NCBI GenBank assembly: GCA_003258735.1
Contig: QHME01000015.1
Coordinates: 1-50,697, forward strand
DNA: 50,697 nucleotides
From: Candidatus Melainabacteria bacterium
GTDB lineage: Bacteria; Cyanobacteriota; Vampirovibrionia; Gastranaerophilales; Gastranaerophilaceae
Reading direction: 5' to 3'
Shown one piece after another: positions 29,301 to 37,408 of this stretch; positions within the stretch are counted from its first letter, which is position 1, and each line of letters begins with the position of its first letter. Both the position numbers and the translations under genes were made by a program. The notes beneath the pieces are model-generated. The model saw only the letters and a list, made by a program, of their open reading frames with translations, did not search any database and had not been told where the DNA came from.

Positions 29301-29878
29301 CTTATGAAGAAAAGGCCGCACGCAAAGAAGAATTAGACACCCAAATAAAAACACTTTCAACAGAAAGACAATCCATTTTAGATAAAATGAATGGCTTTGA
29401 ACAACAGAAAAAAGAAGCGTTTATGACTACATTCACTGCTATCAATGAAAACTTCAAAGACATCTATCATCAGTTATCAGAAGGTGAAGGACGATTGATT
29501 CTTGAAAACGAGAAAGACCCATTATCTGCAGGTATGACAATTGAAGCGAAACCAAGAGATAAAACCACAAATAATAAACTCGGAGCTTTGTCAGGTGGTG
29601 AAAAAGCACTAACAGCACTAGCTCTGGTATTTTCAATCCAAAAATACTTACCTGCACCGTTCTATGCTCTAGATGAAGTTGATGCAAGTTTAGATACAAT
29701 GAATGTTGAGCGTATTGCTGAAATGGTAAAAAAACAATCTTCTGATACTCAATTTCTTGTTGTAAGCCACAGAAGACCAATGATTGAAGCGGCAAACAGA
29801 ACAATTGGTGTTACTCAAAAAGAAAAAGGTAAAACAAAAGTTACAGGTGTAAAACTAAGAGACGATGATGAACAATAA
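26369..29878 (+). CDS. smc: Chromosome segregation protein SMC
   Basis: 1169 residues, full length. The start ATG at 26369 (MYIKQLEIDNFKSF) is preferred to an in-frame TTG 12 bases upstream. Walker A is GPNGSGKSN; two long coiled coils flank a hinge (VHAPLMQLGSVDEEYSLAL ... SSRAGRATFIPLN, ~515-630). The ABC signature LSGGEKALTALALVF and Walker B FYALDEVDASLD lie near the C-terminus. It is the ATPase of the condensin complex that organises and separates the nucleoid. Only a weak Shine-Dalgarno is visible. Confidence 0.96.
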   Translation: MYIKQLEIDNFKSFANKSEIPLLKGFTTVSGPNGSGKSNIIDSVMFALGLRTGSALRIENLSDFITTFNNKNEAMVKVVFGDVDGDKELTVGRRIKKTNQGFASTYYLNDKIDTLTNIRSILEKYNITPNSYNVMMQGDVNSIVMCSSKVRRGIIDEIAGVADFDRRIDQATNELKTVEQRVEAASLILSEVEKTLEQLKSEREVALKYKKLQEEKSGLESQVSTVKFFDLKKNLELAHENILQSNKKLKETQANKKDLDEKIKLINEKYEELDKKLKEQGEDERNKLKDSQSDLSARIQTKKNAIDYSDTQIQKGLQSIENAKNGIASYKKKIEDEHLNIKLAHDKIGIIETQLKEKKEELAKKLADISGLSSTADKYIQERNDVSRNLDTLKDKDNELLKESLPKENDLKNLKKEIEDAKAFIAQAENAKANFGDDKSLKELQVSDLKKEMDELKEIQTKTMQQLDDAKTAIDDYDHDVRAAYRKFSDMEAQRRAMSSSGSSIPITTVMNAHLEGVHAPLMQLGSVDEEYSLALDIAFGGRLAHIVVDDTHAAYVAMELLNSSRAGRATFIPLNKVKKAPTKLQLPKNHGVIDFAINLVDFDDIYLDAFFYAVGDTLIVEDAEAAEQLMGKYRMVTLDGKLYEKSSAITGGYVKKSIFGFGQNDDKELENAKAKLDELQRKYDEAVANKKMLEEKLDKIRVTYSSSSTEYSKAKIELSNMTAQFENSQNLLEAKKTFVNENEPKIEKLNSELDKIEAKRVDLSEKIQQAQDKLSELDSLLNDKDLKDLKEKTQGIEDEIRHLNNNLMNVNNEINGYNNTIKFNEQLIISKEEDIKNTTRNNESLEKDKETYKAEIIQLEEQLTTLSDKIAVIDAKIGELVKEKEEIHKSLVDLQTNSAVKSSEIDRINEQIESFKTRRKELEPQLKEASEILENSGVEIAKLEPVQISIDELNTKIQRLDKRMQELGDVNMRAIVSYEEKAARKEELDTQIKTLSTERQSILDKMNGFEQQKKEAFMTTFTAINENFKDIYHQLSEGEGRLILENEKDPLSAGMTIEAKPRDKTTNNKLGALSGGEKALTALALVFSIQKYLPAPFYALDEVDASLDTMNVERIAEMVKKQSSDTQFLVVSHRRPMIEAANRTIGVTQKEKGKTKVTGVKLRDDDEQ

Positions 29879-30692
29879 TCTTATAAATGCAAAAGATGTA
29901 GAATCTACAATTTACGGAAATAATGCCGAATTTGACGCAAATGACGGTATCGGAATCCTTGTAGATATGGCAAAACAAGGCAAAATCGACCCTTGGAACA
30001 TTGACATTCTTGATGTTACAGAAAAATATCTCCAAAGAATGATTGAATTAAAATCCCTGAATTTGCGAGTTGCAAGCAGAACATTGTTATTTGCATCAAT
30101 TCTATGCAGATTACAGTCAAATGTTTTGGCAGGTTTATCCTTAGAAGAATTTCAAGACCAGCCGGAAAATGACGTAATTTACGATGATGACGGTTTTATT
30201 GTTGAATATCCTGACGAAAATCAAGAGTTTATTCCGACAAGCAATGTTGTAAGTTTTGATGAAGCCCTTCAACGTCGTACAAGTATTCGTCTTAACCGTA
30301 ACCGAGTAGTCACATTGAAAGACTTGATTAAACAATTGGAGTTCTACGAAAAATTAGAAAAAAGAGCTTCAATGAAAAGTGCGCACGAAAGAGCAAAACG
30401 CCATGTCAGAAATTATTCCAGATTAACTCCTGATGAAATTGTTTCAATGGCGCACGAAGAATATATAGAAGAATCTGTGCTAAAATTGAAAGATAATTTA
30501 GAACAAATCTTTGAACATCAAGATAAGATTGAACTTAATGAACTTACTATTCTTGGGATGGATAAAATCAGTGCGTATTTGGCTTTATTATTTTTGAGCA
30601 GAGATACGGATTACGAACTTGAACAAGAAGAATTTTATTCAGATTTATATGTAGTAAAAGGTGGTAAAAAAGATGCAGCAGTTGAAGTCTAG
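29865..30692 (+). CDS. scpA: Segregation and condensation protein A (kleisin)
   Basis: 275 residues, overlapping the end of smc by 14 bases, which implies translational coupling. The N-terminal helical domain that contacts the SMC neck reads GIGILVDMAKQGKIDPWNID followed by ILDVTEKYL. The C-terminal winged helix contacts the other SMC head (LNELTILGMDKISAYLALLFLSR). An acidic linker lies between. Bridges the two SMC heads with ScpB. Confidence 0.92.
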   Translation: MMNNNLINAKDVESTIYGNNAEFDANDGIGILVDMAKQGKIDPWNIDILDVTEKYLQRMIELKSLNLRVASRTLLFASILCRLQSNVLAGLSLEEFQDQPENDVIYDDDGFIVEYPDENQEFIPTSNVVSFDEALQRRTSIRLNRNRVVTLKDLIKQLEFYEKLEKRASMKSAHERAKRHVRNYSRLTPDEIVSMAHEEYIEESVLKLKDNLEQIFEHQDKIELNELTILGMDKISAYLALLFLSRDTDYELEQEEFYSDLYVVKGGKKDAAVEV

Positions 30693-31182
30693 AATTGAAG
30701 CTGTACTTTTTGTTACAGCAAAAGCCTTGTCGTTAGATGAAATTGCGACATATTTAGATAAAGAACCGGAAGAAATTGAAGAAGCCATTCTTGAATTAAT
30801 TATGGACTACGCATCTCGAGATGGAGCTTTGGAAATTGATGATGAAAACGGTTACATTCTTCAAGTAAAAGAAGATTATAGCGACATTGTTGAAAAAATT
30901 TGTCCAATTGACTTGTCTCCTGCAGTTTTACGCACACTGTTGGTTATTGCATTAAAAGAGCCAATCCGTCAAACAGAATTAGTAAAACTTCGCTCTGCTG
31001 CGTATGAGCATGTAGCAGAACTTGTTGAAAAAGGTTTAGTTTCTAAACATAAAGATAAAAACGGCAGAAGTATCAACATAAAAACCACACCAAAATTTGC
31101 AGAATACTTCAAATTAAAAGGCGATACAAGGGCTTTAGCACAACAGCTAGAAAAAGATTTGGCAGAAAAGACAAATGCGTAA
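30673..31182 (+). CDS. scpB: Segregation and condensation protein B
   Basis: 169 residues from the ATG at 30673, with AGGTGG 8 bases upstream; a GTG at 30661 is a possible alternative. Two winged helices: LKSRIEAVLFVTAKALSLDE opens the first, and SPAVLRTLLVIALKEPIRQT the second, followed by VAELVEKGLV. It overlaps scpA by 20 bases and the next gene by 8. It binds ScpA in the SMC condensin complex. Confidence 0.9.
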   Translation: MQQLKSRIEAVLFVTAKALSLDEIATYLDKEPEEIEEAILELIMDYASRDGALEIDDENGYILQVKEDYSDIVEKICPIDLSPAVLRTLLVIALKEPIRQTELVKLRSAAYEHVAELVEKGLVSKHKDKNGRSINIKTTPKFAEYFKLKGDTRALAQQLEKDLAEKTNA

Positions 31183-32461
31183 AATATTATTAACAATATT
31201 ATTTATAGTGCTTGTTATTGCATTGTTTTACAAATCCCCATTTTCAGCAATGTATAACTACAATAAAGCGCGAGTTCTCTATAACCAAAGACAATATGAA
31301 CAGTCTTTACCTTACTTTGAAAAATCATTATTTGCTGACCCTAAAGGAATTTTAGCAAGATTTTTCTATGTTCTTGCATTGTCAAAATCTGAGCCTAAAT
31401 ATTCAATACAAAAGAAACTTTTTGAAATGGCAAATTCAAAAATTGAAGATGAAGCATCAAAATATGCAAAATCTCAAACAATGTATTTGCGCTATAAGCT
31501 TCTTGACGGCATTGAAAACAACTACATTTTTAATGCGGCAATGGGCAGTGATATTTTAAGATGGGATATAAGATCCTTTCCGCTGAGCGTTTATATTGAC
31601 TCTCCGAATTCTGTTCCGCCTTATTATATTGAAAGCATCAATAGAGCTATGAATCTGTGGTCGAGTAGAACAAACTTTGTCAAATTTAAACAGGCTCAAA
31701 ACCCACTTGATGCAGATATTTTAATAAGATTTGAAAACACTCCGAATGATTTATGCAAAGGCGGAATTTGCAAATACGCAATTGCGCACACAGAACCTCA
31801 AATTGATAAAAACAAAATTCTAAAACAAATGGATTTAACATTCTATAAAACAAATCCGCGCAAGGAAAATTTCACATCAAGAGAAGTTTTTAATACAGCT
31901 CTCCACGAACTTGGACACACACTGGGGATAATGGGACACAGCGACAATCCGAATGATTTGATGTACTCAATGAAAGAGTCTGATTTTGATATATTCGCTT
32001 TTATGCGCTCAGAAGAACATTCTTTGACCGCAAGAGATTTAAAAACGCTTGTACTGTTGTATAGAATAGAACCAACAATATCTAATGTTAAAAACCTCCA
32101 CAGCGAAAATTTCTATTATGCACCACTCATTTTAGGAAACGATGATGTAAGACTTCAAAAGAAATTGAATGAGTACAAAAAATACACCCAAACATATCCA
32201 AATATGGCAGCCGGCTATATAAATTTAGCGTCTGTTTATGTGGATTTAGGCGACTTTGATTCAGCGTTACGCGAAATAAACAAAGCCGAGCAATTAGCCA
32301 ACACAAAAGATGAACAGTTCTTAGTCCACTATGATAGAGCAATTATCTATTATAACCAGCAAAAATACTCATCCGCACTTGAAGCTGCTCAACATGCACA
32401 AGCAATAAAGAACGAAAACAATGTGCAAGAATTGATTAAAGATATCGAAAAAATCAAGTAA
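31175..32461 (+). CDS. Membrane-anchored metzincin (matrixin-like) protease with TPR repeats
   Basis: 428 residues. A signal anchor lies at ~3-22, a TPR-like pair at ~28-70, then a zinc protease domain with HELGHTLGIMGH (H244, H248, H254 zinc ligands, E245 catalytic) and the Met-turn DLMYS downstream. C-terminal TPR repeats run from ~340 (MAAGYINLASVYVDLGDFDS). It would act outside the cytoplasmic membrane on unknown substrates. The ATG overlaps the scpB stop by 8 bases, so it is translated with the SMC genes, an unexpected partner. Confidence 0.87.
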   Translation: MRKILLTILFIVLVIALFYKSPFSAMYNYNKARVLYNQRQYEQSLPYFEKSLFADPKGILARFFYVLALSKSEPKYSIQKKLFEMANSKIEDEASKYAKSQTMYLRYKLLDGIENNYIFNAAMGSDILRWDIRSFPLSVYIDSPNSVPPYYIESINRAMNLWSSRTNFVKFKQAQNPLDADILIRFENTPNDLCKGGICKYAIAHTEPQIDKNKILKQMDLTFYKTNPRKENFTSREVFNTALHELGHTLGIMGHSDNPNDLMYSMKESDFDIFAFMRSEEHSLTARDLKTLVLLYRIEPTISNVKNLHSENFYYAPLILGNDDVRLQKKLNEYKKYTQTYPNMAAGYINLASVYVDLGDFDSALREINKAEQLANTKDEQFLVHYDRAIIYYNQQKYSSALEAAQHAQAIKNENNVQELIKDIEKIK

Positions 32462-32509
32462 TCGGATGTAATTTTTGCAACAAGGCTGGTATTTACAATA
32501 TCACTATGA

Positions 32510-33676
32510 CTAATTTTCTTGATAAACTTTTGCGAATTCCGGATTAACTGCAAGCCATTTAAAGGTTTGTGATTCAACTTCAGGAATATCAATAACAAAA
32601 GTTCCACCATAACGACCTCTTGAAAATACAAGATAGCCCTCTTTTGCCAAATTATGAAAAGCTTTCCTGATTGTATTCGGACTCAAATCTAATTTGGCAG
32701 AAAGCTCCATTATTGACGGCAATTTGTCGCCAATTTCGTAATCTTGAGCTATCATTCTTTTTAAATAATTTTGAGTTTTCTCATAGTGATAAAATGCTGC
32801 ATCCTGAGCCGATGCAAAAATAGATGTTTCTGGCTTTTCAAATGAATTTGAAATATCTCCGGGAATTTTTACAACAGTAGTTCCGTATCTTCCACGACGA
32901 GCTAGTAAAATTCCTCGGTCTATCAAGATTTTTAATCCATCATGAACAGTTTTAAGACTTGCCTTTAGAGCTTTAGATAAAGCCATGTGAGCCGGCATTC
33001 TATCTCCAACATGCAAATTATTTTTTATATAATTTTCTAAATCTTTTACAACCAAATCAACAAGGGTCTCGGTTGTCTGCTGACCGTTTGATTGAATATC
33101 AAAATCTAAATTCATCAGAATCCATCCACTCTCGCGTGAAGTTTTAAATTTATGACAAATAATATTTTGAGCAACCAAAGATTCTAAAGCTTGTCTTGTT
33201 GTGTTCGCAGAATAGCCGACAATTGTTGAAATTGTACGAGAAGACGGTAAATGAGAACCGACTTTAAAACCACCTGTTTTTAAATATCGCTTTACTGCCT
33301 CAATTGCCAATTCTCGTTTGGAAGTATGTTTTCTAAGCATTGAAACTTGCTTGGTGTAATCTCTAACTAAAGTTCCGATACATTGTTTTGATTCAACATA
33401 CCCTAAATCTTCAATATATCTTAACGCATTTTGAATAGTGCCAACACTTACACCCAGACGATATGCAAAATCAGCTTTTGAAGGAATTATGTCATTTATT
33501 TTAATTTTTCCTGATTGCAAATCAGTTTTTATCCAATCTGCAATCCACTTGCCAATGGCTACAGATTTTGATTCTTCTATATCTTTCAAATTTGGAAGTT
33601 CCATTGATATATCTGAAATTTCAATCTTTCTTAGTTCAGATTTTTGAGGGAACATAAAACCTTCTTTATTTGTCAT
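32510..33676 (-). CDS. Regulator with four tandem GntR-type winged helices
   Basis: 388 residues without an effector or aminotransferase domain. Four GntR-type winged-helix modules are visible at ~38-106, ~120-190, ~204-272 and ~297-365. Each has the (I/L)PS...(L)(A/G)VS..T(I/V)..AL..L...G(Y/I)(L/V) pattern, for example KLPSIMELSAKLDLSPNTIR in the last. Modules 3 and 4 end in RRGRYGTTVV and SRGRYGGTFV. Ordinary GntR proteins have one such module plus a ligand domain. GTAGG precedes the ATG. Divergent from the polymerase gene. Confidence 0.85.
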   Translation of the reverse strand: MTNKEGFMFPQKSELRKIEISDISMELPNLKDIEESKSVAIGKWIADWIKTDLQSGKIKINDIIPSKADFAYRLGVSVGTIQNALRYIEDLGYVESKQCIGTLVRDYTKQVSMLRKHTSKRELAIEAVKRYLKTGGFKVGSHLPSSRTISTIVGYSANTTRQALESLVAQNIICHKFKTSRESGWILMNLDFDIQSNGQQTTETLVDLVVKDLENYIKNNLHVGDRMPAHMALSKALKASLKTVHDGLKILIDRGILLARRGRYGTTVVKIPGDISNSFEKPETSIFASAQDAAFYHYEKTQNYLKRMIAQDYEIGDKLPSIMELSAKLDLSPNTIRKAFHNLAKEGYLVFSRGRYGGTFVIDIPEVESQTFKWLAVNPEFAKVYQEN

Positions 33677-33867
33677 GAAATTACCTACTTTCGTTTTAAT
33701 AATATACTATGTGTAAAAAAACATCAAGATATTTTTTGCCATATTTTAAAGGAATGTTAAGAAGTTAAGATAAACAACATAATCAAAGACTATTTCAACA
33801 GCTCAAATCATACAATTTTATTTTCTTTAAATTTGACGAAATGCTTTATTAACGCAATACTATAAAT

Positions 33868-35076
33868 ATGGTTAAACAAAAGGTCATAGCATTAGTTGAT
33901 TGTGATTCGTTTTTTGTTTCCTGTGAACAAAAACGAAATCCTAAATTAAAAGGCAAACCTGTTTGTGTGTTGTCAAACAATGAAGGCTGCGTAATTTCGC
34001 GCTCAAAAGAAGCTAAGAAAATGGGTGTAAGGATGGGTGAACCTTATTTTATGGCAAAAAAAGAACACCCTAAAGCAATATATGTGATAGCAGACCATGA
34101 CTATTATGCATTTGTTTCAAACCTTGTAATGTCAACATTAAAAGACTTTAGTCCTTATGTACAAATTTACTCGGTTGATGAAGCTTTTGTTGATTTTACC
34201 GGACTCACAAAACTTTACAAAAGGAATTACAAAAAACTTGCAAGTTTTTTGCGACAAAAAATTCTTGAATATGTTGATATACCTGTATCTATCGGAGTCA
34301 GCTCTACTAAGACATTAGCAAAACTTGCATCAGATAAAGCAAAAAATATTGAAGGCGGAGTTTATTTAATCGGCAAATGTAAAATTAAAAAAGTTCTAAA
34401 GACAACTGCTATTGAAGAAATTTGGGGAATAGGAAGACGACTTACAAAAAATTTAAAACGATTTGGAATACTAACAGCCGAAGAACTTGTCTCTAAAAGT
34501 GACAAATGGTTAGATTCTAAAATTGGAATTCATGGTATTGAAATGCGCCATGAACTTTTAGGCGAAATGGTTTCTCAGGTGACAAATGAAATAAAAGTTC
34601 CTAAATCTATTCAAAATACACGAGCTTTTGGGATTTTCACATCTGATTTTAATTTTATTAAAAATGAACTAAATAGACATATCCATACATCGTGCAGAAA
34701 ACTTAGGGCTTATAACACAAAATGTCTACAAATTGGTGTAATGTTAAGAACTAAAGATTTTCGAGTTTTTTATACAAAAAAAGATTTGTTAAGTCCGGTA
34801 GATTTTGAACTCGAAATTTCTAAAATTGCAATAAAATTGTTAGAAGAAATTTTTGACCCAAATATTTTATATAGGAGCACAGGAATATTTTTAGAACGAA
34901 TAGGAGAACAAGGAGCAGAACAACTTTGCCTATATACAGATGAAATTCAAAATCAAAAGCAAGAAAAACTCGCAAAATGTTTTGACAATTTGGAAAAAAG
35001 ATTTGGCAAAAATATCGTCAAAACTGGATTTTCGCATAAAGATTTAAACGAAATCAAAAAATCGAAAGAACAATAA
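33868..35076 (+). CDS. Y-family DNA polymerase, UmuC-like
   Basis: 402 residues. Translesion polymerase core: ALVDCDSFFVSCEQ (first metal-binding Asp), LSNNEGCVISRSKEAKKMGV, YSVDEAFVD (catalytic Asp-Glu), SIGVSSTKTLAKLASDKAK, then an HhH segment EEIWGIGRRL and a little-finger domain. The SNNEGCVISRS block is characteristic of the UmuC branch. No umuD or LexA-like box is nearby. No Shine-Dalgarno precedes the ATG; TACTAT lies 4 bases before it. Confidence 0.9.
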   Translation: MVKQKVIALVDCDSFFVSCEQKRNPKLKGKPVCVLSNNEGCVISRSKEAKKMGVRMGEPYFMAKKEHPKAIYVIADHDYYAFVSNLVMSTLKDFSPYVQIYSVDEAFVDFTGLTKLYKRNYKKLASFLRQKILEYVDIPVSIGVSSTKTLAKLASDKAKNIEGGVYLIGKCKIKKVLKTTAIEEIWGIGRRLTKNLKRFGILTAEELVSKSDKWLDSKIGIHGIEMRHELLGEMVSQVTNEIKVPKSIQNTRAFGIFTSDFNFIKNELNRHIHTSCRKLRAYNTKCLQIGVMLRTKDFRVFYTKKDLLSPVDFELEISKIAIKLLEEIFDPNILYRSTGIFLERIGEQGAEQLCLYTDEIQNQKQEKLAKCFDNLEKRFGKNIVKTGFSHKDLNEIKKSKEQ

Positions 35077-35154
35077 AATTTACAATTGATAATATACTAG
35101 CAAAAATTTTTATCTTTCCTTTTATAATACATATTAGAATTAAAAGGAGTTTTT

Positions 35155-35574
35155 ATGGCTTTGAATATAGATTTTCATCCTGACCCATATAGGGAAATAA
35201 GAAATAGAGCATTATCAGCAAGAATATCACTAGATACACCAGCCAGACCGGACCTTAGACATTCGGATAAACTTGCTGACCATATATCAGATTGCCTAAT
35301 TAATCCGACAAGAGGTCTGATAGCCTCTCGAGACTACCTTAATGCGGAAAATGTTAATTATCCAAAATACTATGGTCGAAATCTTCATTTAATGAAAAAG
35401 CTTGACGTGATTAAATATCTTATAGCTAAGTTAGATGAACGTATTAATGAATTTTATCCGAAAACGAAAAAATACAGAGATTTTGTTATTAATACTGACA
35501 GGATAAAATTTGATTTTACAGAACCTGTAAAACACGATTTTAGACGTACAATTTTTAAAATTTTTGGAAGATAG
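35155..35574 (+). CDS. Small hypothetical protein
   Basis: 139 residues, basic, no recognised domain, no signal peptide or membrane helix. It starts MALNIDFHPDPYREIRN, with AAAAGGAG 6 bases before the ATG and a TATAAT (35123-35128) 26 bases before it. The middle (LHLMKKLDVIKYLIAKLDER) is helical. The next gene follows after 12 bases, so the two are probably co-transcribed. Confidence 0.6.
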   Translation: MALNIDFHPDPYREIRNRALSARISLDTPARPDLRHSDKLADHISDCLINPTRGLIASRDYLNAENVNYPKYYGRNLHLMKKLDVIKYLIAKLDERINEFYPKTKKYRDFVINTDRIKFDFTEPVKHDFRRTIFKIFGR

Positions 35575-35586
35575 GGGGAAATATAG

Positions 35587-35925
35587 ATGGAAGTTTCAAA
35601 AATAACCTCTTTTACATCAGTAGAAAATCCTAACCTAGCAAATAACAAAAAAGTAAAAAAAGATTTTTTAGAACAATTTCATGAAAAAACAAAAAATTCC
35701 GCAGATATGACGGATACTATCGTTGTTCCAAGAACTATTTTCAAAGGTTATCTGGGAATTATGGCAGGAACAACACTGCTATCTCTTGGCAGTTTTTTGA
35801 AAAAGCCAGCATTTTTTTCTAAGTTTTTGAGCGTTTCAGGCTTATTGACCTCAATGTATGGAACTTATGCTTTTGTAAGACCATTTATAATTAAAGACGC
35901 CAAAGGTGTAGAAAAAGGTAACTAA
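35587..35925 (+). CDS. Small two-helix membrane protein with SFTS N-terminus
   Basis: 112 residues. It starts MEVSKITSFTSVEN, resembling the N-terminal tag of other proteins here. Residues ~56-71 and ~78-98 are hydrophobic (GYLGIMAGTTLLSLGSF and FFSKFLSVSGLLTSMYG), so a membrane hairpin is likely. AGGGGG precedes the ATG at 8 bases. It follows the previous gene by 12 bases. Function unknown. Confidence 0.6.
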   Translation: MEVSKITSFTSVENPNLANNKKVKKDFLEQFHEKTKNSADMTDTIVVPRTIFKGYLGIMAGTTLLSLGSFLKKPAFFSKFLSVSGLLTSMYGTYAFVRPFIIKDAKGVEKGN

Positions 35926-36016
35926 TTGTTAAGCATATTTTTGAAATTTTGGCAATTTTAAATATTCACGAGCATTAATATCACCACAAATGTAGAAAAT
36001 TGGAAAGAAGGTAAAT

Positions 36017-36625
36017 ATGTGTTTTGTTTACACTGTTCAAAATATGAACCCAAGATTAGGTGCAAGAAAAGGCGATAGACAAGCTATCAGCGTATATGAC
36101 AGAAATATTGGCAACAGAAGAGATATCATTACAACACCTGATGCTGCAGAGGAATTCATTTCTGACAGAAACAAAGCATTGAAAAGTGCAAACAATATTT
36201 GTAATGGGCTTTTTGCCGGTGGAATTGCAATAGGTGCTGCAATTGGAGCTGCAATTATGGCTAAAAAAGCATCAAAATTAGGTAAATTAATCGAAGAAAA
36301 ATTAAACCCAAGATATGCTCAAAAGTATGAAGAAGCTCTAAAAGAACACATACAAAAAGGATTCGACAAAGATTCCTTTAGTGGATACATGGAAAGAGAA
36401 GATGTCCTAAGGGAAGATGCCTTCAAAAATTTAAGCTTTAAGTTAAGAGATTTGTTCTCAGAAGATAAAAATGCATTTGTAAAACCAAATATGACAAAAG
36501 AATGTTTAGAAGGTGCAGGAGTCGGAGCTCTAGGTGGAACACTTGTCGGTATAATGCCTAGTTTTGTAATTCCTGAAAATGCAGACAAAAAGGTTACTGC
36601 CGAATTTATTGAGAATAACAAATAG
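36017..36625 (+). CDS. Orphan glycine-zipper membrane protein
   Basis: 202 residues. Two Gly-rich hydrophobic segments, NGLFAGGIAIGAAIGAAIMA (~63-82) and GAGVGALGGTLVGIMPSFVI (~166-185), look like glycine-zipper helices that pack in a membrane. A charged soluble part with helices lies between them. GAAGG precedes the ATG. It begins MCFVYTVQNMNPRLG. The likely partner is the small membrane protein just upstream, by position only. Confidence 0.6.
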   Translation: MCFVYTVQNMNPRLGARKGDRQAISVYDRNIGNRRDIITTPDAAEEFISDRNKALKSANNICNGLFAGGIAIGAAIGAAIMAKKASKLGKLIEEKLNPRYAQKYEEALKEHIQKGFDKDSFSGYMEREDVLREDAFKNLSFKLRDLFSEDKNAFVKPNMTKECLEGAGVGALGGTLVGIMPSFVIPENADKKVTAEFIENNK

Positions 36626-36662
36626 GAACACGCGCAAAAGAGCCGTGTGGCTTTTGTTGTGG

Positions 36663-36911
36663 GAACACTTCGTGTTCTCATAAATGTCACCCTAAACTCG
36701 TTTCAGGGTCTTTGGTTTTACAAATTTTGTATAAGATTAATATGTTTTATTTGAGATGCTGAAACAAGTTCATGGTGACATAGTTTTGATTTGTTCAATT
36801 AGGGATTCTGAATAGCAAGAAAAATATGCGTTCATTCTTCACGCAAATTTTCTAAGCTTTCAGAATGACATAGACCGATACTTTTTCGTAGGTCGGCATT
36901 GCTATGCCGAC
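36663..36911. repeat. Cluster of dispersed palindromic repeats
   Basis: This 319-base gap has no gene. It holds a small hairpin gaacac/gtgttc (36663-36677), a pair of inverted modules gtcaccctaaactcgtttcag (from 36686) and ctgaaacaagttcatggtgac (36759-36779), the exact inverted 20-base copy of 3897-3916 (36804-36823), and a perfect hairpin gtcggcat/atgccgac (36892-36911). It matches the element after fabI in style and sequence. Confidence 0.7.
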
Positions 36912-36944
36912 ATCAAAAATTTTGTGACAAAACGTCTTTTAAAC

Positions 36945-37355
36945 CTAAACCTTAAATATTTTATTCTCTACTACTGAATTTTTAAATACAGAAAAACCAT
37001 ACTTTTTAAACAAATAATCTATCGTATTTTCTGAAGCTACAACATGCGCCTCATGCAAATTCAAAATATTTGTCAAAATGGTTCTACCATTCAAATTTTC
37101 AATAGCCCAAGTTCCAAAGAGACCACTATCCAGAGGTTTTCTCACACCTAGCCCAATTTTGCCAAGTCTATTTTTTGCTAACACAAGTTCCGTATCAGGA
37201 TTGCCCCAATGGGAAATATTTACAAGCTGGGATTGTACAATAGTTCTAGTTTTCGCAACAGAACCTGAAACCTTTAATTGAGAATTAATTTTTCTCATTA
37301 CAGGTTCTGATATTCGAGCTTTAAATGCAATTTGTTTTGACGATGAAACTTCCAT
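36945..37355 (-). CDS. Small orphan protein with IAFK motif
   Basis: 136 residues from the ATG at 37355; a longer frame starting at a TTG (37397) is less likely. It begins MEVSSSKQIAFKARI, matching the N-terminal tag family. The rest is mixed alpha/beta with no known domain (IENLNGRTILTNILNLHEAH). No Shine-Dalgarno is visible. Located just after trpS and possibly read from it. Confidence 0.55.
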   Translation of the reverse strand: MEVSSSKQIAFKARISEPVMRKINSQLKVSGSVAKTRTIVQSQLVNISHWGNPDTELVLAKNRLGKIGLGVRKPLDSGLFGTWAIENLNGRTILTNILNLHEAHVVASENTIDYLFKKYGFSVFKNSVVENKIFKV

Positions 37356-37408
37356 AGTTATACAAAAGTTCGTAAAAAATATTTTTGCTAGAAACAAAAA
37401 GCTACAAT

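Noticed and set aside
29454..29804. 116-codon leftward open frame
   Set aside because: Fully opposite the conserved end of smc; product is a shadow translation.
33720..33867. Possible LexA/SOS box before the polymerase gene
   Set aside because: No palindrome of the known Gram-positive or Gram-negative form was found.
36319..36690. 123-codon leftward open frame
   Set aside because: Opposite the glycine-zipper gene, Ser/Pro-rich, running into the repeat region; no Shine-Dalgarno.
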